A stretch of DNA of 48,242 nucleotides from Noviherbaspirillum malthae. Its GTDB lineage: Bacteria; Pseudomonadota; Gammaproteobacteria; Burkholderiales; Burkholderiaceae_D. The DNA lies in assembly GCF_015352985.1 (NCBI RefSeq), contig NZ_JACYXF010000050.1, positions 1-48,242 of the forward strand, given 5' to 3'. This document shows positions 22,420-31,224 of this stretch, piece after piece (within the stretch, counting starts at the first letter, position 1; every line of letters begins with the position of its first letter). Under the pieces are notes generated by a model that saw only the letters and a program-made list of their open reading frames with translations, was not told the DNA's origin and searched no databases. Made by a program: the position numbers and the translations under genes.

Positions 22420-25164
22420 ATGCAAATCTTTGATCAAGACAAGGACTCCCTGCTCCAGGAAGACATCAGGCAGTTGGGCCGCATCCTGGGCGATACCATT
22501 CGCGCGCAACACGGTACGGAAGTATTCGACCTGATTGAAAACATACGGCAGCGCTCCATCCGGTTCAGGCGAGACCTCGACACCGACGCCCGCCAGCAAC
22601 TTGAAGAAACGCTGTTGTCGCTGTCGCCTGAGAAGACGGTGCAGGTCATCCGGGCCTTCAGCTATTTTTCCCTGCTTGCCAATATTGCTGAGGACCAGCA
22701 TCACATCCGCCGTACGCGCGCCCATCTGGTCGCTGGTTCACCGCCGAGAAAGGGCAGCCTGGCGCATGCGGTGCAGAGCCTGTTCGATGTCGGATTTACG
22801 GAGCAGGATCTGGGCGAGTTCTTCAAGCATGCGCTGGTCAGCCCCGTGCTGACGGCCCACCCCACCGAAGTGCAGCGCAAGAGTGTGCTGAATTGCCAAA
22901 TGGTGGTTGCCCGCCTGCTTGACGAGCGCGACCGGATGCAGCTCACCGCAGACGAGGCCGCGGAAAACGAGGAAGCGCTGCGACGGGCCATTCTCACGCT
23001 GTGGCAGACCCGCATGCTGCGCAGTTCCAAACTGTCGGTGCTGGACGAAGTGGAGAACGGCCTGTCCTACTTCGACTATACGATGCTGCGCGAACTGCCT
23101 CATCTCTACGCTGGCCTCGAGGATATTCTGGCTACACGTGCAGAAAGCAAGGATCCTATCGCGTTGCCGAGTTTCATGAAGGTGGGAAGCTGGATCGGCG
23201 GCGATCGCGACGGCAATCCCTTCGTGACGGCGGATGTGCTCGAACAGGCACTGCATATGCAGGCGCGGCGCGCTTTTGACTTCTATTTCGCCGAATTGCG
23301 CATCCTGTCATCGCAGCTCTCACTCGCGAAGGGACTGGTCAATTGTTCTACCCAGCTTGACGAGCTGGCAGCGCGTTCGCCGGATCAGTCGCCGCACAGG
23401 GCAGATGAGCCTTACCGACGCGCGATTGCTGCAATCATCGCCAGGCTCGATGCCGCCTGCGACAGGCTGGATGCCGATCAGGCGCCTGCAGCGGCTGGCG
23501 GCTATGCGTCGGCTGAAGAATTCCTCGACGATCTCAACATCATTCATCGTTCTCTGGCCAGCAACGGCTCCGCCGCATTGACGCGGGGCCGCTTGCGCCA
23601 CCTGCGTCGTGCTGTCGATGTATTTGGTTTCAGCCTGGCTCCCATCGATCTGCGGCAAAACTCCGACGTGCATGAACGAGTGTTGGCGGATCTGTTCGAA
23701 ACGGCAGTGCCCGGCACCCGCTATCTCGAAATGAACGAGGACGCGCGGATCGAAATCCTGCTGCAGGAACTGAAGTCGTGCCGGCCGCTCGCATCGCCGC
23801 ATGTGCGTTATTCGGATGAAACGCGTTCCGAACTTGCAATCTTTACTGCAGCGAGGCGGGCACATCTGCGGTACGGCAAGACTGCCATCCGCAATTGCAT
23901 CATCTCCAAGGCCAACGGCGTCTCCGATGTGCTGGAAGTCGCGGTCCTGCTTAAGGAGGTTGGACTGCTGCGTCCCGCGGAACAGGCGCTCGACGTTAAC
24001 ATTGTTCCGCTGTTCGAGACCATTGATGACTTGCGCCGGAGTGCCGCCGTCATGCAGCGGTTGTTTTGCATCAGCGAATACAAGCTGTTGCTCGCATCGC
24101 GCGACGATACCCAGGAAGTCATGCCGGGTTATTCGGACAGCAACAAGGATGGCGGATTCCTGACTTCGGGCTGGGAACTGTACAAGGCCGAAACCGAGCT
24201 GGTGGAAGTGTTCAGGGAGCATGCACTGCGCATACGCTTGTTTCATGGGCGCGGAGGTTCAGTCGGCCGCGGCGGCGGGCCCAGCTATGAAGCGATTCTC
24301 GCTCAGCCCGCCGGTGCGGTGCAGGGGCAGCTGCGGCTTACCGAACAGGGCGAGGTCATCACCGCGAAATATGCAAACCCGGAAGTCGGGCGCCGCAACC
24401 TTGAAGTGCTGGCTGCGGCAACGCTGGAAGCCAGCCTGCTGGAGCATCCGGAAAAGGCGCCGGATCCCGTCTTCCTTGATGCAATGGAAAAGCTTTCGCA
24501 TGAGGCGTTCAAGGCTTATCGCGGTCTTGTCTACGAGACGGACGGCTTCGAAACCTATTTCTGGGAATCGACCGTCATCTCCGAAATTGCGGGGCTGAAT
24601 ATCGGCAGCCGGCCGGCATCGAGAAAGAACAGCCGTTCGATCGAAGATCTTCGGGCCATTCCCTGGGTGTTCAGCTGGGCGCAGTGCCGCCTGATGCTGC
24701 CGGGCTGGTTCGGCTTCGGCTCCGCCGTGCAGGCATTCCTGTCTGCCGACAAAAAAAATGGTCTTGCGCTTCTGCAGCGCATGCATCGGGAATGGCCGTT
24801 TTTCAGTACCTTGCTATCCAATATGGATATGGTGCTTGCAAAGAGCGACATTGCGATTGCCAGCCGCTACGCGGACCTTGTTGAAGATGCCGCATTGCGC
24901 GAGCGGATCTTCACCCGTATCAGGACGGAACACGCGGCAGCAATCGATGCGCTGAAATCGATTACCGGACAAAGCGAGCTGCAGGAAGGCAATCCCCTGC
25001 TCAAGCGCTCCATTCGGAACCGCTTCCCCTATCTTGATCCCTTGAATCACGTTCAGGTGGAACTGCTGCGCCAGTACCGGGAAGGGCGGCAGGACGAGCG
25101 CGTGCGTACGGGCATTCACCTGTCGATCAACGGTATCGCGGCAGGCTTGCGTAACAGCGGTTGA
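22420..25164 (+). CDS. ppc: Phosphoenolpyruvate carboxylase
   Basis: A 914-residue PEP carboxylase, full family length. Catalytic histidine motif VLTAHPTEVQRKS, the GSWIGGDRDGNPFV loop, GYSDSNKDGGFL, and the glycine-rich FHGRGGSVGRGGGPSY are all intact; the C-terminus ends NGIAAGLRNSG as usual. It carboxylates PEP to oxaloacetate (anaplerosis). The start at 22420 (MQIFDQDKD) is preferred to an ATG 13 codons upstream, which adds no conserved sequence. It diverges from the zwf-pgl-glk operon across a shared regulatory region, which suggests coordinated control of glucose entry and oxaloacetate supply. Confidence 0.96.
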   Translation: MQIFDQDKDSLLQEDIRQLGRILGDTIRAQHGTEVFDLIENIRQRSIRFRRDLDTDARQQLEETLLSLSPEKTVQVIRAFSYFSLLANIAEDQHHIRRTRAHLVAGSPPRKGSLAHAVQSLFDVGFTEQDLGEFFKHALVSPVLTAHPTEVQRKSVLNCQMVVARLLDERDRMQLTADEAAENEEALRRAILTLWQTRMLRSSKLSVLDEVENGLSYFDYTMLRELPHLYAGLEDILATRAESKDPIALPSFMKVGSWIGGDRDGNPFVTADVLEQALHMQARRAFDFYFAELRILSSQLSLAKGLVNCSTQLDELAARSPDQSPHRADEPYRRAIAAIIARLDAACDRLDADQAPAAAGGYASAEEFLDDLNIIHRSLASNGSAALTRGRLRHLRRAVDVFGFSLAPIDLRQNSDVHERVLADLFETAVPGTRYLEMNEDARIEILLQELKSCRPLASPHVRYSDETRSELAIFTAARRAHLRYGKTAIRNCIISKANGVSDVLEVAVLLKEVGLLRPAEQALDVNIVPLFETIDDLRRSAAVMQRLFCISEYKLLLASRDDTQEVMPGYSDSNKDGGFLTSGWELYKAETELVEVFREHALRIRLFHGRGGSVGRGGGPSYEAILAQPAGAVQGQLRLTEQGEVITAKYANPEVGRRNLEVLAAATLEASLLEHPEKAPDPVFLDAMEKLSHEAFKAYRGLVYETDGFETYFWESTVISEIAGLNIGSRPASRKNSRSIEDLRAIPWVFSWAQCRLMLPGWFGFGSAVQAFLSADKKNGLALLQRMHREWPFFSTLLSNMDMVLAKSDIAIASRYADLVEDAALRERIFTRIRTEHAAAIDALKSITGQSELQEGNPLLKRSIRNRFPYLDPLNHVQVELLRQYREGRQDERVRTGIHLSINGIAAGLRNSG

Positions 25165-25192
25165 GGCGAGCGGCGGTTGCCGTGCTTGCCTT

Positions 25193-25232
25193 GGTTGAAG
25201 CCGCTGCAGCAAGGGCTGCAGCGGCTTCAACC
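25193..25232. terminator. Perfect 18-bp hairpin between ppc and the thioesterase
   Basis: An 18-bp perfect stem (25193-25210 with 25215-25232) surrounds the 4-nt loop AAGG, 28 nt after the ppc stop and 39 nt past the stop of the convergent thioesterase gene. It lacks a U-tract on both strands but is well placed as a bidirectional transcription end or RNA-stabilising hairpin. Confidence 0.6.
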
Positions 25233-25271
25233 TCCGCACCGATGACACCGAGCCAGGGAACGTAAAAACAG

Positions 25272-25700
25272 TTATTGCGCGCGTTCCAGTATCGACATGG
25301 TGATGCGCGATACGCAGGCAAGTCGCTGCGAGCTGTCGTAGATCATGATCTGCCAGACGTGGCTGGAGCGGCCGAGATGAATCGGTGTCGCCTTGCCGTG
25401 CACGTAACCTTCCCGCACGGAGCGGACATGATTGGCATTGATGTCCATGCCGACTGCATAGTGGGTTTCCACATCGACTGCGAGATTCGAGGCAGCACTC
25501 CCTAACGTTTCGGCAAGCAATACCGAGGCGCCGCCGTGCAAAATGCCGAATGGCTGCACCGTGCGTTTGTCTACCGGCATTCTCGCTTCTATCCAGTTGT
25601 CGCCGAAGTCGGTGAACTCGATACCCAAGTGTTCAACTGCCGTGCCTTTATGCATGCGGCTCAGGCTTGGAAGGTCGAAAGGCGTCTTCCAAATTGTCAT
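25272..25700 (-). CDS. Hotdog-fold thioesterase (PaaI/EntH type)
   Basis: A 142-residue single-domain hotdog protein. The signature HGGASVLLAETLGS (residues ~55-68) contains the HGG motif and the catalytic acidic residue used by PaaI/YbdB-type acyl-CoA thioesterases, followed by NANHVRSVREGYV and GKATPIHLGRSSHVWQI. It would hydrolyse acyl- or aroyl-CoA. The ATG at 25700 follows AAAGGA. It is not in an operon with the flavin monooxygenase further right (173 nt apart, same strand), though a functional link in aromatic metabolism is conceivable. Confidence 0.9.
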   Translation of the reverse strand: MTIWKTPFDLPSLSRMHKGTAVEHLGIEFTDFGDNWIEARMPVDKRTVQPFGILHGGASVLLAETLGSAASNLAVDVETHYAVGMDINANHVRSVREGYVHGKATPIHLGRSSHVWQIMIYDSSQRLACVSRITMSILERAQ

Positions 25701-25873
25701 TAATGCATCCTTTCAAAACGCAATGTAGGTACAGTGCCGGAACAGCATGCAAGATGCAAGCCGGAGCCGGCTGACAACCGTTACCCATCATAACAAAAAG
25801 GATGATGATGCGATGTTGCGTTATTCCAATATGGCTTCATGAAATGACACATGAAGCCGGACCGGGTTACGCG

Positions 25874-27106
25874 TCACGTGCGGACGGAATCCTTGTCGAA
25901 GCCTGCGAGGCGTTTGTAGCGCATCGAAATCGATTCCAGCGTTTCCTGGGGAATAACGTCATTGACGTGCTTGAAACCATCGGGCGCACGTTCCTCCGCC
26001 AGCTGCATGACCTGCTCAGGGCCGTTCATGCGGTTGCGCAGGACGATTCCCGCTGTCCGCGGCAGACGTTCCGCCTCGTATTCGCGCAATGCGTAAGAGA
26101 TATTGCTGTCGCCGGTAAGGCAGTCGCAAAGATAGCGTGCATCAAGAATCGCCTGCGCGCTGCCGTTCGAACCGATCGGATACATCGGATGCGCGGCGTC
26201 GCCCAGAAGCGTGACGCGTTCGAAGGTCCAGCGCGGCAGGATGTCGCGGTCAACCAGCGGGAATTCATAGATTTCGGTGGCGCCGTTGATGATCGATGGA
26301 ATATCGATCCAGTCCCATTTCCAGCTTTGGAAGGGTTGCTCGAAGACGGACTTGTCGACCTTCCGGTTCCAGTCGGTCTTGGGCAATGCGCCGTTCGGCA
26401 CGCGCAATTCCGCAATCCAGTTGATCAGAGAGCGGCCCTCCTTGCGCAGCGGCTCCGAGATCGGATAGCAGACAAACTTCTGATCCTGATGCCCGGCCAT
26501 GAACATGCTGCGGCCATCCATATAAGGCTCGGCCTCGGTGACCGCGCGCCACAGCATGCGGCCCGAAAAGCGCGGCTCGTCACCGGCAGGATACAGAAAG
26601 CGCCGTACTGCGGAATGGATGCCGTCAGCTCCGACCAGAATGTCGGACTCGACTTCGACATCGCTGCCGTCGGCGCGGCGGGTGAAACGCGACACGACCT
26701 TGTCGGCGACCTGCTCGAAGGAGGCGAAAGCATGTCCCGCGTGAATACGGTCGGCGCCGATGCGCTCGATCGCAATCTGCAAAAGGGTCATCTGCAATTC
26801 GCCGCGATGGATGGAAAACTGGGGATAGGGATAGCCGGCTGCGCGTCCACGCGGTTCGCGCCAGATTTCCTGTCCAAATTTATTGAAATAGGCAAGGGTG
26901 GAGGTTTCAATTCCTTTTCCCGCCAGCAGCTGTTCAAGGCCAAGCTGGCACAATTGCTGACTGGCATGCGGCAGCAGGTTGATGCCTACGCCAAGCGGCT
27001 TGATTTCATTGACCGCCTCGAATATTTCCACTTCGACGCCGCGCTCGTGCAGCATCAATCCCAGGGTGAGTCCGCCGATGCCGGCGCCCGCAATTGCAAC
27101 CTTCAT
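25874..27106 (-). CDS. Flavin-dependent monooxygenase (salicylate hydroxylase/PhzS-like)
   Basis: A 410-residue group A FAD monooxygenase. It has the N-terminal dinucleotide motif GAGIGGLTLGL (residues ~7-17), the DG motif VGADGIHSAVR, and the GD motif LLGDAAHPMYPIGSNGS, all in the expected order. It would hydroxylate an aromatic substrate with NAD(P)H and O2. The ATG at 27106 (MKVAIAGAG) is chosen since the FAD fold begins there; twelve more in-frame codons reach 27142 without family sequence. It is divergent from a MarR regulator, and a 19-bp near-palindrome in the gap is the likely operator. The substrate is unknown. Confidence 0.9.
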   Translation of the reverse strand: MKVAIAGAGIGGLTLGLMLHERGVEVEIFEAVNEIKPLGVGINLLPHASQQLCQLGLEQLLAGKGIETSTLAYFNKFGQEIWREPRGRAAGYPYPQFSIHRGELQMTLLQIAIERIGADRIHAGHAFASFEQVADKVVSRFTRRADGSDVEVESDILVGADGIHSAVRRFLYPAGDEPRFSGRMLWRAVTEAEPYMDGRSMFMAGHQDQKFVCYPISEPLRKEGRSLINWIAELRVPNGALPKTDWNRKVDKSVFEQPFQSWKWDWIDIPSIINGATEIYEFPLVDRDILPRWTFERVTLLGDAAHPMYPIGSNGSAQAILDARYLCDCLTGDSNISYALREYEAERLPRTAGIVLRNRMNGPEQVMQLAEERAPDGFKHVNDVIPQETLESISMRYKRLAGFDKDSVRT

Positions 27107-27418
27107 GTCTGTCTCCTCGAATGACGAATTGTCCGCCTGCATCCATTGTAAGCGCCCGGCGGGGAGGCGCCTGTATTGTTCTACTATATAACAGTTATGT
27201 AGATGAACACAAGAATCAGAATTAAAGGAATGCGAGTTAAAGGGAGCGTCTGCCGCCGTACCGTATCATTGGGATTTGACGGACTGAAGCGATACAATGC
27301 CGACTAAGCGCCATCTGCATGCGGACAGTCCGAATCAAGACAGCTCGATTCAGGGCAGGCTGCTGCGGAACAGAACGAAGCAGGCGAATTGCCGCGCATG
27401 AGTCAATAGGGGGTTGAT
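27107..27418. other. Divergent intergenic region between monooxygenase and MarR gene
   Basis: A 312-nt gap with an AT-rich core (27175-27235) holding the palindromic operator candidate at 27184-27202. The remainder toward the MarR gene shows no coding potential and no clear consensus promoter. Confidence 0.5.
27184..27202. promoter_or_regulatory. Candidate MarR operator
   Basis: CTA-t-ATAAC-a-GTTAT-g-TAG is an inverted repeat around a central A with a single mismatched pair, ~80 nt upstream of the monooxygenase start and ~215 nt upstream of the MarR start. Size and symmetry suit a MarR dimer. Confidence 0.5.
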
Positions 27419-27910
27419 TTGTCCAGAAGTGAAAAGCCGGAATCCAAAGAGAATGCATTTTTCTTCAACGCCAGAATCGAAGGCATCGAATATGACATTC
27501 TCGATGACCTGATCGGATATGCAGTCCGCCGGGCCCAGATCAGCATCTATGAAGACTTTTCGGCTTCCCTGGCTGACGAAGGCATTACGCCCCAGCGGTT
27601 TTCCTCCCTCGTCATCATCGAGAACAATCCGGGAATTTCTCAGACGCGTCTGTCCGAGGTCATGGGGATTGCGCGCTCCGGTGTCGTCGCTATCATCGAC
27701 AAGTTCGAGGATGCCGGGCTGGTTGAACGGCAGGCGTCCGGCGACAGGCGTTCCTACAATCTGCGCCTGACGAAAGACGGCCAAAAACAGGTGCGGCGCT
27801 ACAAGAAGGCCGTGCAGGAGCATGACAACCGCATCGCGGGTGCCTTGACTACGGCGGAAAAGGAGCAGCTACGCAAGCTGCTGAGCAAAATTTGCATGCG
27901 CAGTCAGTGA
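27419..27910 (+). CDS. MarR family transcriptional regulator
   Basis: A 163-residue winged-helix regulator. The core is LVIIENNPGISQTRLSEVMG (helix-turn-helix entry), then ARSGVVAIIDKFEDAGLVERQAS and the wing GDRRSYNLRLTKDGQ, which is the typical MarR DxRxxxxxLT pattern. The start codon is TTG at 27419, 6 nt behind a GGGGG ribosome site. It is divergent from the flavin monooxygenase and 184 nt upstream of a periplasmic binding protein, so it may sense an aromatic ligand and control both sides. Confidence 0.9.
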   Translation: MSRSEKPESKENAFFFNARIEGIEYDILDDLIGYAVRRAQISIYEDFSASLADEGITPQRFSSLVIIENNPGISQTRLSEVMGIARSGVVAIIDKFEDAGLVERQASGDRRSYNLRLTKDGQKQVRRYKKAVQEHDNRIAGALTTAEKEQLRKLLSKICMRSQ

Positions 27911-27972
27911 GATATCTTCGCGCCGCAGGGAGGACGCGGATATTCTCAATGCGGACTTGCATAAGCAGTCCA

Positions 27973-28008
27973 CACTAATTATAGTGAGGAACTGTTACGT
28001 ATCATAAC
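27973..28008. promoter_or_regulatory. Two small palindromes ahead of the binding-protein gene
   Basis: CACTA-atta-TAGTG (27973-27986) and GTTA-N7-TAAC (27994-28008) lie 87-120 nt before the ABC binding-protein start. The second shares GTTA/TAAC arms with the palindrome between the monooxygenase and MarR genes, so the same regulator may bind both; this is inference. Confidence 0.35.
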
Positions 28009-28094
28009 AATAACAGGAGCCTGCAACGTGCGTCACTTCAATCGCACAACGGCTTCGGTAGCGAATTCATTACCCGCTTTTTCAAGGAGACACG

Positions 28095-29234
28095 ATGAAA
28101 ACAGGCTTCAAACCCCTTTTCGCCGCAGTGCTGGCAGCGCTCGCTGCGGGCTATGCGCATGCCGACATTACCATCGGCGTCAGCCTGCCGCTGACCGGAC
28201 CTGCATCCGGACTCGGCATTCCGACCAAGAACGGCATTTCGCTCTGGCCCGACACCATCGGCGGAGAAAAGGTCAAGCTTGTGATGCTCGATGATGCTTC
28301 CGACACCACGCAATCTGCGAAGAACGGAAGACGGCTGATCACCGAAGAAAAGGTGGACGTCATCGTCGGCTCCACCGCTACCCCGGCATCGGTCGCGCTG
28401 GCGGACATCGCCGCGGAAGGCGGGACGGTCCAGATTTCCACCTCGCCGGTCGACCTTCCCGAAGGCAAGGGCGCATGGACCTTCCGGGTCGCGCAATCCA
28501 CCCCGCTGATGGCCGGCGCGATCATCGATCACATGAAAAAGGCGGGCGTCAAGACCTATGCTTACCTCGGCTATTCCGATGCTTACGGTGAAACCTGGCT
28601 GCGTTCCTTTACGGCCCTCGCCGACAAGGCCGGCCTGAAATCGGTGGCGACCGAGCGCTTCGCGCGTGCCGACACCAGCGTCACAGCGCAGGCGCTCAAG
28701 ATCGTATCGGCCAAGCCGGATGCCATCCTTCTCGGCGCGTCCGGCAGCGGTGCCGCCATGCCGCACAAGGCAATGATCGAGCGCGGTTACAAGGGCAAGA
28801 TCTATCAGACTCATGGCGCAGCTTCCCGCGACCTGATCAGGCTCGGCGGCAAGGATGTGGAGGGCTCCTTCGTCGTGGCCGGATTGGCCGTCATGCCGGA
28901 AGGGCTGCCGGACAGCCATCCGTCGAAGAAACTGGCAACCGAGTTCGTCGAGCGCTATGAAAAGCAGTTCGGTGCAGGCAGCCGCAACCAGTTCGCCGCG
29001 CACGGCTATGATGCGCATCTGCTGCTGCAAGCCATCGTGCCTCAGGCGCTGAAGAAGGCGAAGCCCGGTACGCCGGAGTTTCGTGCCGCGTTGAAGGATG
29101 CATTGGAATCCACCAAGGGCATACCGATCACGCAGGGCGTCGTTCGCTATACGTCGAAAGACCATTTCGGACTGGAAGACAATGCGCGCGTGATGCTCAC
29201 CGTCGAAAACGGCAACTGGAAGCTCGTTCCCTAA
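28095..29234 (+). CDS. ABC transporter substrate-binding protein, branched-chain amino acid/aromatic type
   Basis: A 379-residue periplasmic binding protein of the Leu/Ile/Val (type I) family. It starts with a Sec signal peptide (MKTGFKPLFAAVLAALAAGYAHA, cut shown in two parts by function: basic n-region, hydrophobic core, cleavage at AHA before DITIG). The mature domain opens ITIGVSLPLTGPASGLG and has VDVIVGSTATPASVA and AYLGYSDAYGE blocks. No permease or ATPase gene follows, so it is an orphan component that must use a transporter encoded elsewhere. Position behind the MarR gene and beside the monooxygenase suggests uptake or sensing of an aromatic acid rather than an amino acid. Confidence 0.9.
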   Translation: MKTGFKPLFAAVLAALAAGYAHADITIGVSLPLTGPASGLGIPTKNGISLWPDTIGGEKVKLVMLDDASDTTQSAKNGRRLITEEKVDVIVGSTATPASVALADIAAEGGTVQISTSPVDLPEGKGAWTFRVAQSTPLMAGAIIDHMKKAGVKTYAYLGYSDAYGETWLRSFTALADKAGLKSVATERFARADTSVTAQALKIVSAKPDAILLGASGSGAAMPHKAMIERGYKGKIYQTHGAASRDLIRLGGKDVEGSFVVAGLAVMPEGLPDSHPSKKLATEFVERYEKQFGAGSRNQFAAHGYDAHLLLQAIVPQALKKAKPGTPEFRAALKDALESTKGIPITQGVVRYTSKDHFGLEDNARVMLTVENGNWKLVP

Positions 29235-29247
29235 GCACGTACGCAGG

Positions 29248-29278
29248 GCGCTGAAGGCGGTATGCTTTCAGCGCTTCC
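29248..29278 (+). terminator. Terminator candidate after the binding-protein gene
   Basis: Stem GCGCTGAA (29248-29255) with TTCAGCGC (29267-29274), 11-nt loop, followed by TTCCCTTCCC. It lies 13 nt after the stop codon; the pyrimidine tail is weak in T. Confidence 0.55.
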
Positions 29279-29392
29279 CTTCCCATGCTTTTCTTGCTGG
29301 CGCTCCGGAATCGCCTTCAGTGCGGTCGTTAGCCATCGGTCATTCGTCTTTGATAGACTGACCCGCGTTGCCACAATGCCAAAGGAAAAGCC

Positions 29393-29869
29393 ATGCCGGA
29401 AGACATCCTGATTCGCCGGGGAGAAGCGCGCGATGCCGATGCGATTGCTGCCTTCAATTGTGCAATGGCGCTAGAAACCGAAGGAAAGGAGCTTCTGCCG
29501 GAAGTCATTGCCGCCGGGGTCAGGGGATTGATCGGCAATCCCGGACTGGGTTTCTATCTGATTGCGGAATCCAGCGGACGCGTTGTCGCCTCCTTGATGA
29601 TCACGACCGAATGGAGCGACTGGCGCAATGGCGTCTTCTGGTGGATACAAAGCGTGTATGTTCAACCGGAATGGCGGCGCAAGGGTATCTATTCCCGTCT
29701 GTACAGCTTCGTCAAGGAAGCGGCTGCAGACAAGGGCATCTGCGGCTTCCGGCTTTATGTCGAGAAAGATAACAGGACCGCTCAGAGTACCTACCGTTCT
29801 CTCGGCATGAAGGAAACCGACTATCTGATGTTTGAAGAAATGAAGCCCGGCATCCGTTACTGCCGATAG
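29393..29869 (+). CDS. GNAT family N-acetyltransferase
   Basis: A 158-residue single-domain acetyltransferase. The acetyl-CoA pyrophosphate-binding motif appears as VQPEWRRKGIYSRLY (R/Q-x-x-G-x-A/Y type), after the beta-4 strand WWIQSVYV; the C-terminal YVEKDNRTAQSTYRSLGM is the usual motif B. The ATG at 29393 follows AAAGGAAAAGCC. Substrate unknown; no operon partner. Confidence 0.9.
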   Translation: MPEDILIRRGEARDADAIAAFNCAMALETEGKELLPEVIAAGVRGLIGNPGLGFYLIAESSGRVVASLMITTEWSDWRNGVFWWIQSVYVQPEWRRKGIYSRLYSFVKEAAADKGICGFRLYVEKDNRTAQSTYRSLGMKETDYLMFEEMKPGIRYCR

Positions 29870-29881
29870 GGCGGCTTCCTG

Positions 29882-29902
29882 ATGCCACAAGCCTTGTGGC
29901 AT
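29882..29902. terminator. 9-bp hairpin after the acetyltransferase gene
   Basis: ATGCCACAA (29882-29890), loop GCC, TTGTGGCAT (29894-29902). The stem is perfect and sits 12 nt past the stop, but only TTC follows, so termination efficiency is uncertain. Confidence 0.5.
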
Positions 29903-30016
29903 TCAAGCTGAACAAGCGTTAAAGCCGCTACCGGCATCGAAGTTTTGTCCCAAGGGCGTGAGCCTCACCGGTCCTCGGCCGCTTGCTCCTCTCGACGGTA
30001 ATGGCTCTCACACACC

Positions 30017-30211
30017 TCACGCGTCTCCGACCGTTTCGATCACAATGCCGCTGCCGCCGCAGTTTGCGCACTTTGCCTGATCAGGCATGCGTCCGCTGCC
30101 GCCGCAGACCGGGCAGGTATTTTCACCGGTTTGCTCCGTTCCAGGCGCGGCCTGATCACCGGGGTTTTTTGTCGATGCCGCCGGCATGTCGGGGGAAGTA
30201 GGTTTGCTCAT
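30017..30211 (-). CDS. Small DnaJ-type zinc-finger protein
   Basis: A 64-residue protein whose last ~35 residues contain two copies of the DnaJ central motif CxxCxGxG: CPVCGGSG and CANCGGSG, spaced by 10 residues, enough to hold one Zn ion. The N-terminal half (SKPTSPDMPAASTKNPGDQ) is disordered. The ATG at 30211 follows CAGGAGATTTC; a longer frame upstream has no ribosome site. It is a stand-alone mini zinc ribbon without J or client-binding domains; function unknown. It could be a zinc-holding or chaperone-adaptor peptide. Confidence 0.75.
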   Translation of the reverse strand: MSKPTSPDMPAASTKNPGDQAAPGTEQTGENTCPVCGGSGRMPDQAKCANCGGSGIVIETVGDA

Positions 30212-30537
30212 GAAATCTCCTGGTTCATGCTGCCTGTTGATTCGCTGGCCGGCATCCAATGCCGGCATGAGTGAACGCAGAAATTGGATTGCGTTGCCGG
30301 GACGAGGTTCTTGCCGAAGGAATCGGCAGGGCGTGGCAGAACAGCGGCCTCATTTGCCCGGATTGTCGCTATACTTTCGGGCGGCAATCGGGCCGGCGGA
30401 AATGAATCGGATTGCCATTGCATCATCTTCCTGCCATGGCGGCTGTGGTGCCGTCGGCGGGAAAGGCGTCCGAACAACCGAATAAATCGACAAATCAACA
30501 ATTGAAGGAACCGGCTGGACACTGTTTTCAGATGCAT
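30212..30537. other. Divergent intergenic region
   Basis: About 325 nt between the mini zinc-finger gene (minus) and the lipoprotein gene (plus). A TATACT hexamer occurs at 30371-30376 but without a matching -35 at the usual distance. No coding potential recognised. Confidence 0.4.
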
Positions 30538-31131
30538 ATGAATACCTTAATACGTTGCCGACAATTCGCTTATTCATGGGTTGCCTTGTGCTGCCTCGGC
30601 CTGTCAGCCTGTACTTCGGTGCCATCGCTGCACGCCCAGCATGCGGCACATGCCCAGCCTGAGGAATTTTTGTCTTCCGCTGCCTATACCCAGAGCTTTC
30701 CCGGCACGGAACGCCAGACCTGTGAAGCAGCCCGTCGGGCCTTGCTGAGCCAGGGTTATGTCATCGGCGAATCCGGCGGTGCGACGGTCAAGGGGCGCAA
30801 ATACTTCCAGCCGGAAGCCGATATGCACGTGCAGATAGAATTTCATGTCACTTGCGCGCCGAATAATCTGGGCAGCAACAGCGCAACCGCCTTTGCAAAC
30901 GCAGTGCGGGACCGGTACACGCTCCGGAAGAGCAGCAATTCCGCCAGTCTGGGCGTGGGTGCACTGGGTTCGATATCCTTGCCTTTCGGCAGCTCGGACG
31001 ACGCACTTGTAAAAGTCGCAAGCGAGACGATTCCAAACAAGCAGTTTTACAGCCAGTTTTTTGAATTGCTGGAGCGCTATCTTGATCCGACCGCCGCCGC
31101 GGCCCAGGCCGAAGCCGACAAGCCGAATTAA
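30538..31131 (+). CDS. DUF2242-type lipoprotein
   Basis: A 197-residue predicted lipoprotein. After the basic start MNTLIRCRQF comes a hydrophobic stretch (YSWVALCCLGL) and a lipobox LSAC, so the mature protein would be lipid-anchored at that cysteine. The mature part has the DUF2242 features: SFPGTERQTCEAARRALLSQGY, VKGRKYFQPE, and a C-terminal helix QFYSQFFELLERYL. Two starts are possible, ATG 30532 and ATG 30538; neither has a strong ribosome site. The frame is open further upstream but without conserved sequence. Function unknown; probably envelope-localised. Confidence 0.78.
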   Translation: MNTLIRCRQFAYSWVALCCLGLSACTSVPSLHAQHAAHAQPEEFLSSAAYTQSFPGTERQTCEAARRALLSQGYVIGESGGATVKGRKYFQPEADMHVQIEFHVTCAPNNLGSNSATAFANAVRDRYTLRKSSNSASLGVGALGSISLPFGSSDDALVKVASETIPNKQFYSQFFELLERYLDPTAAAAQAEADKPN

Positions 31132-31224
31132 TCCGCCAACCTGCCGGAACCCATAGCAGGTGTTTGTATCCAAGACCTTCCCGGACGCAAGTCTTGGTAA
31201 TGTTTAACTTTTGTAGGAGTTCGG

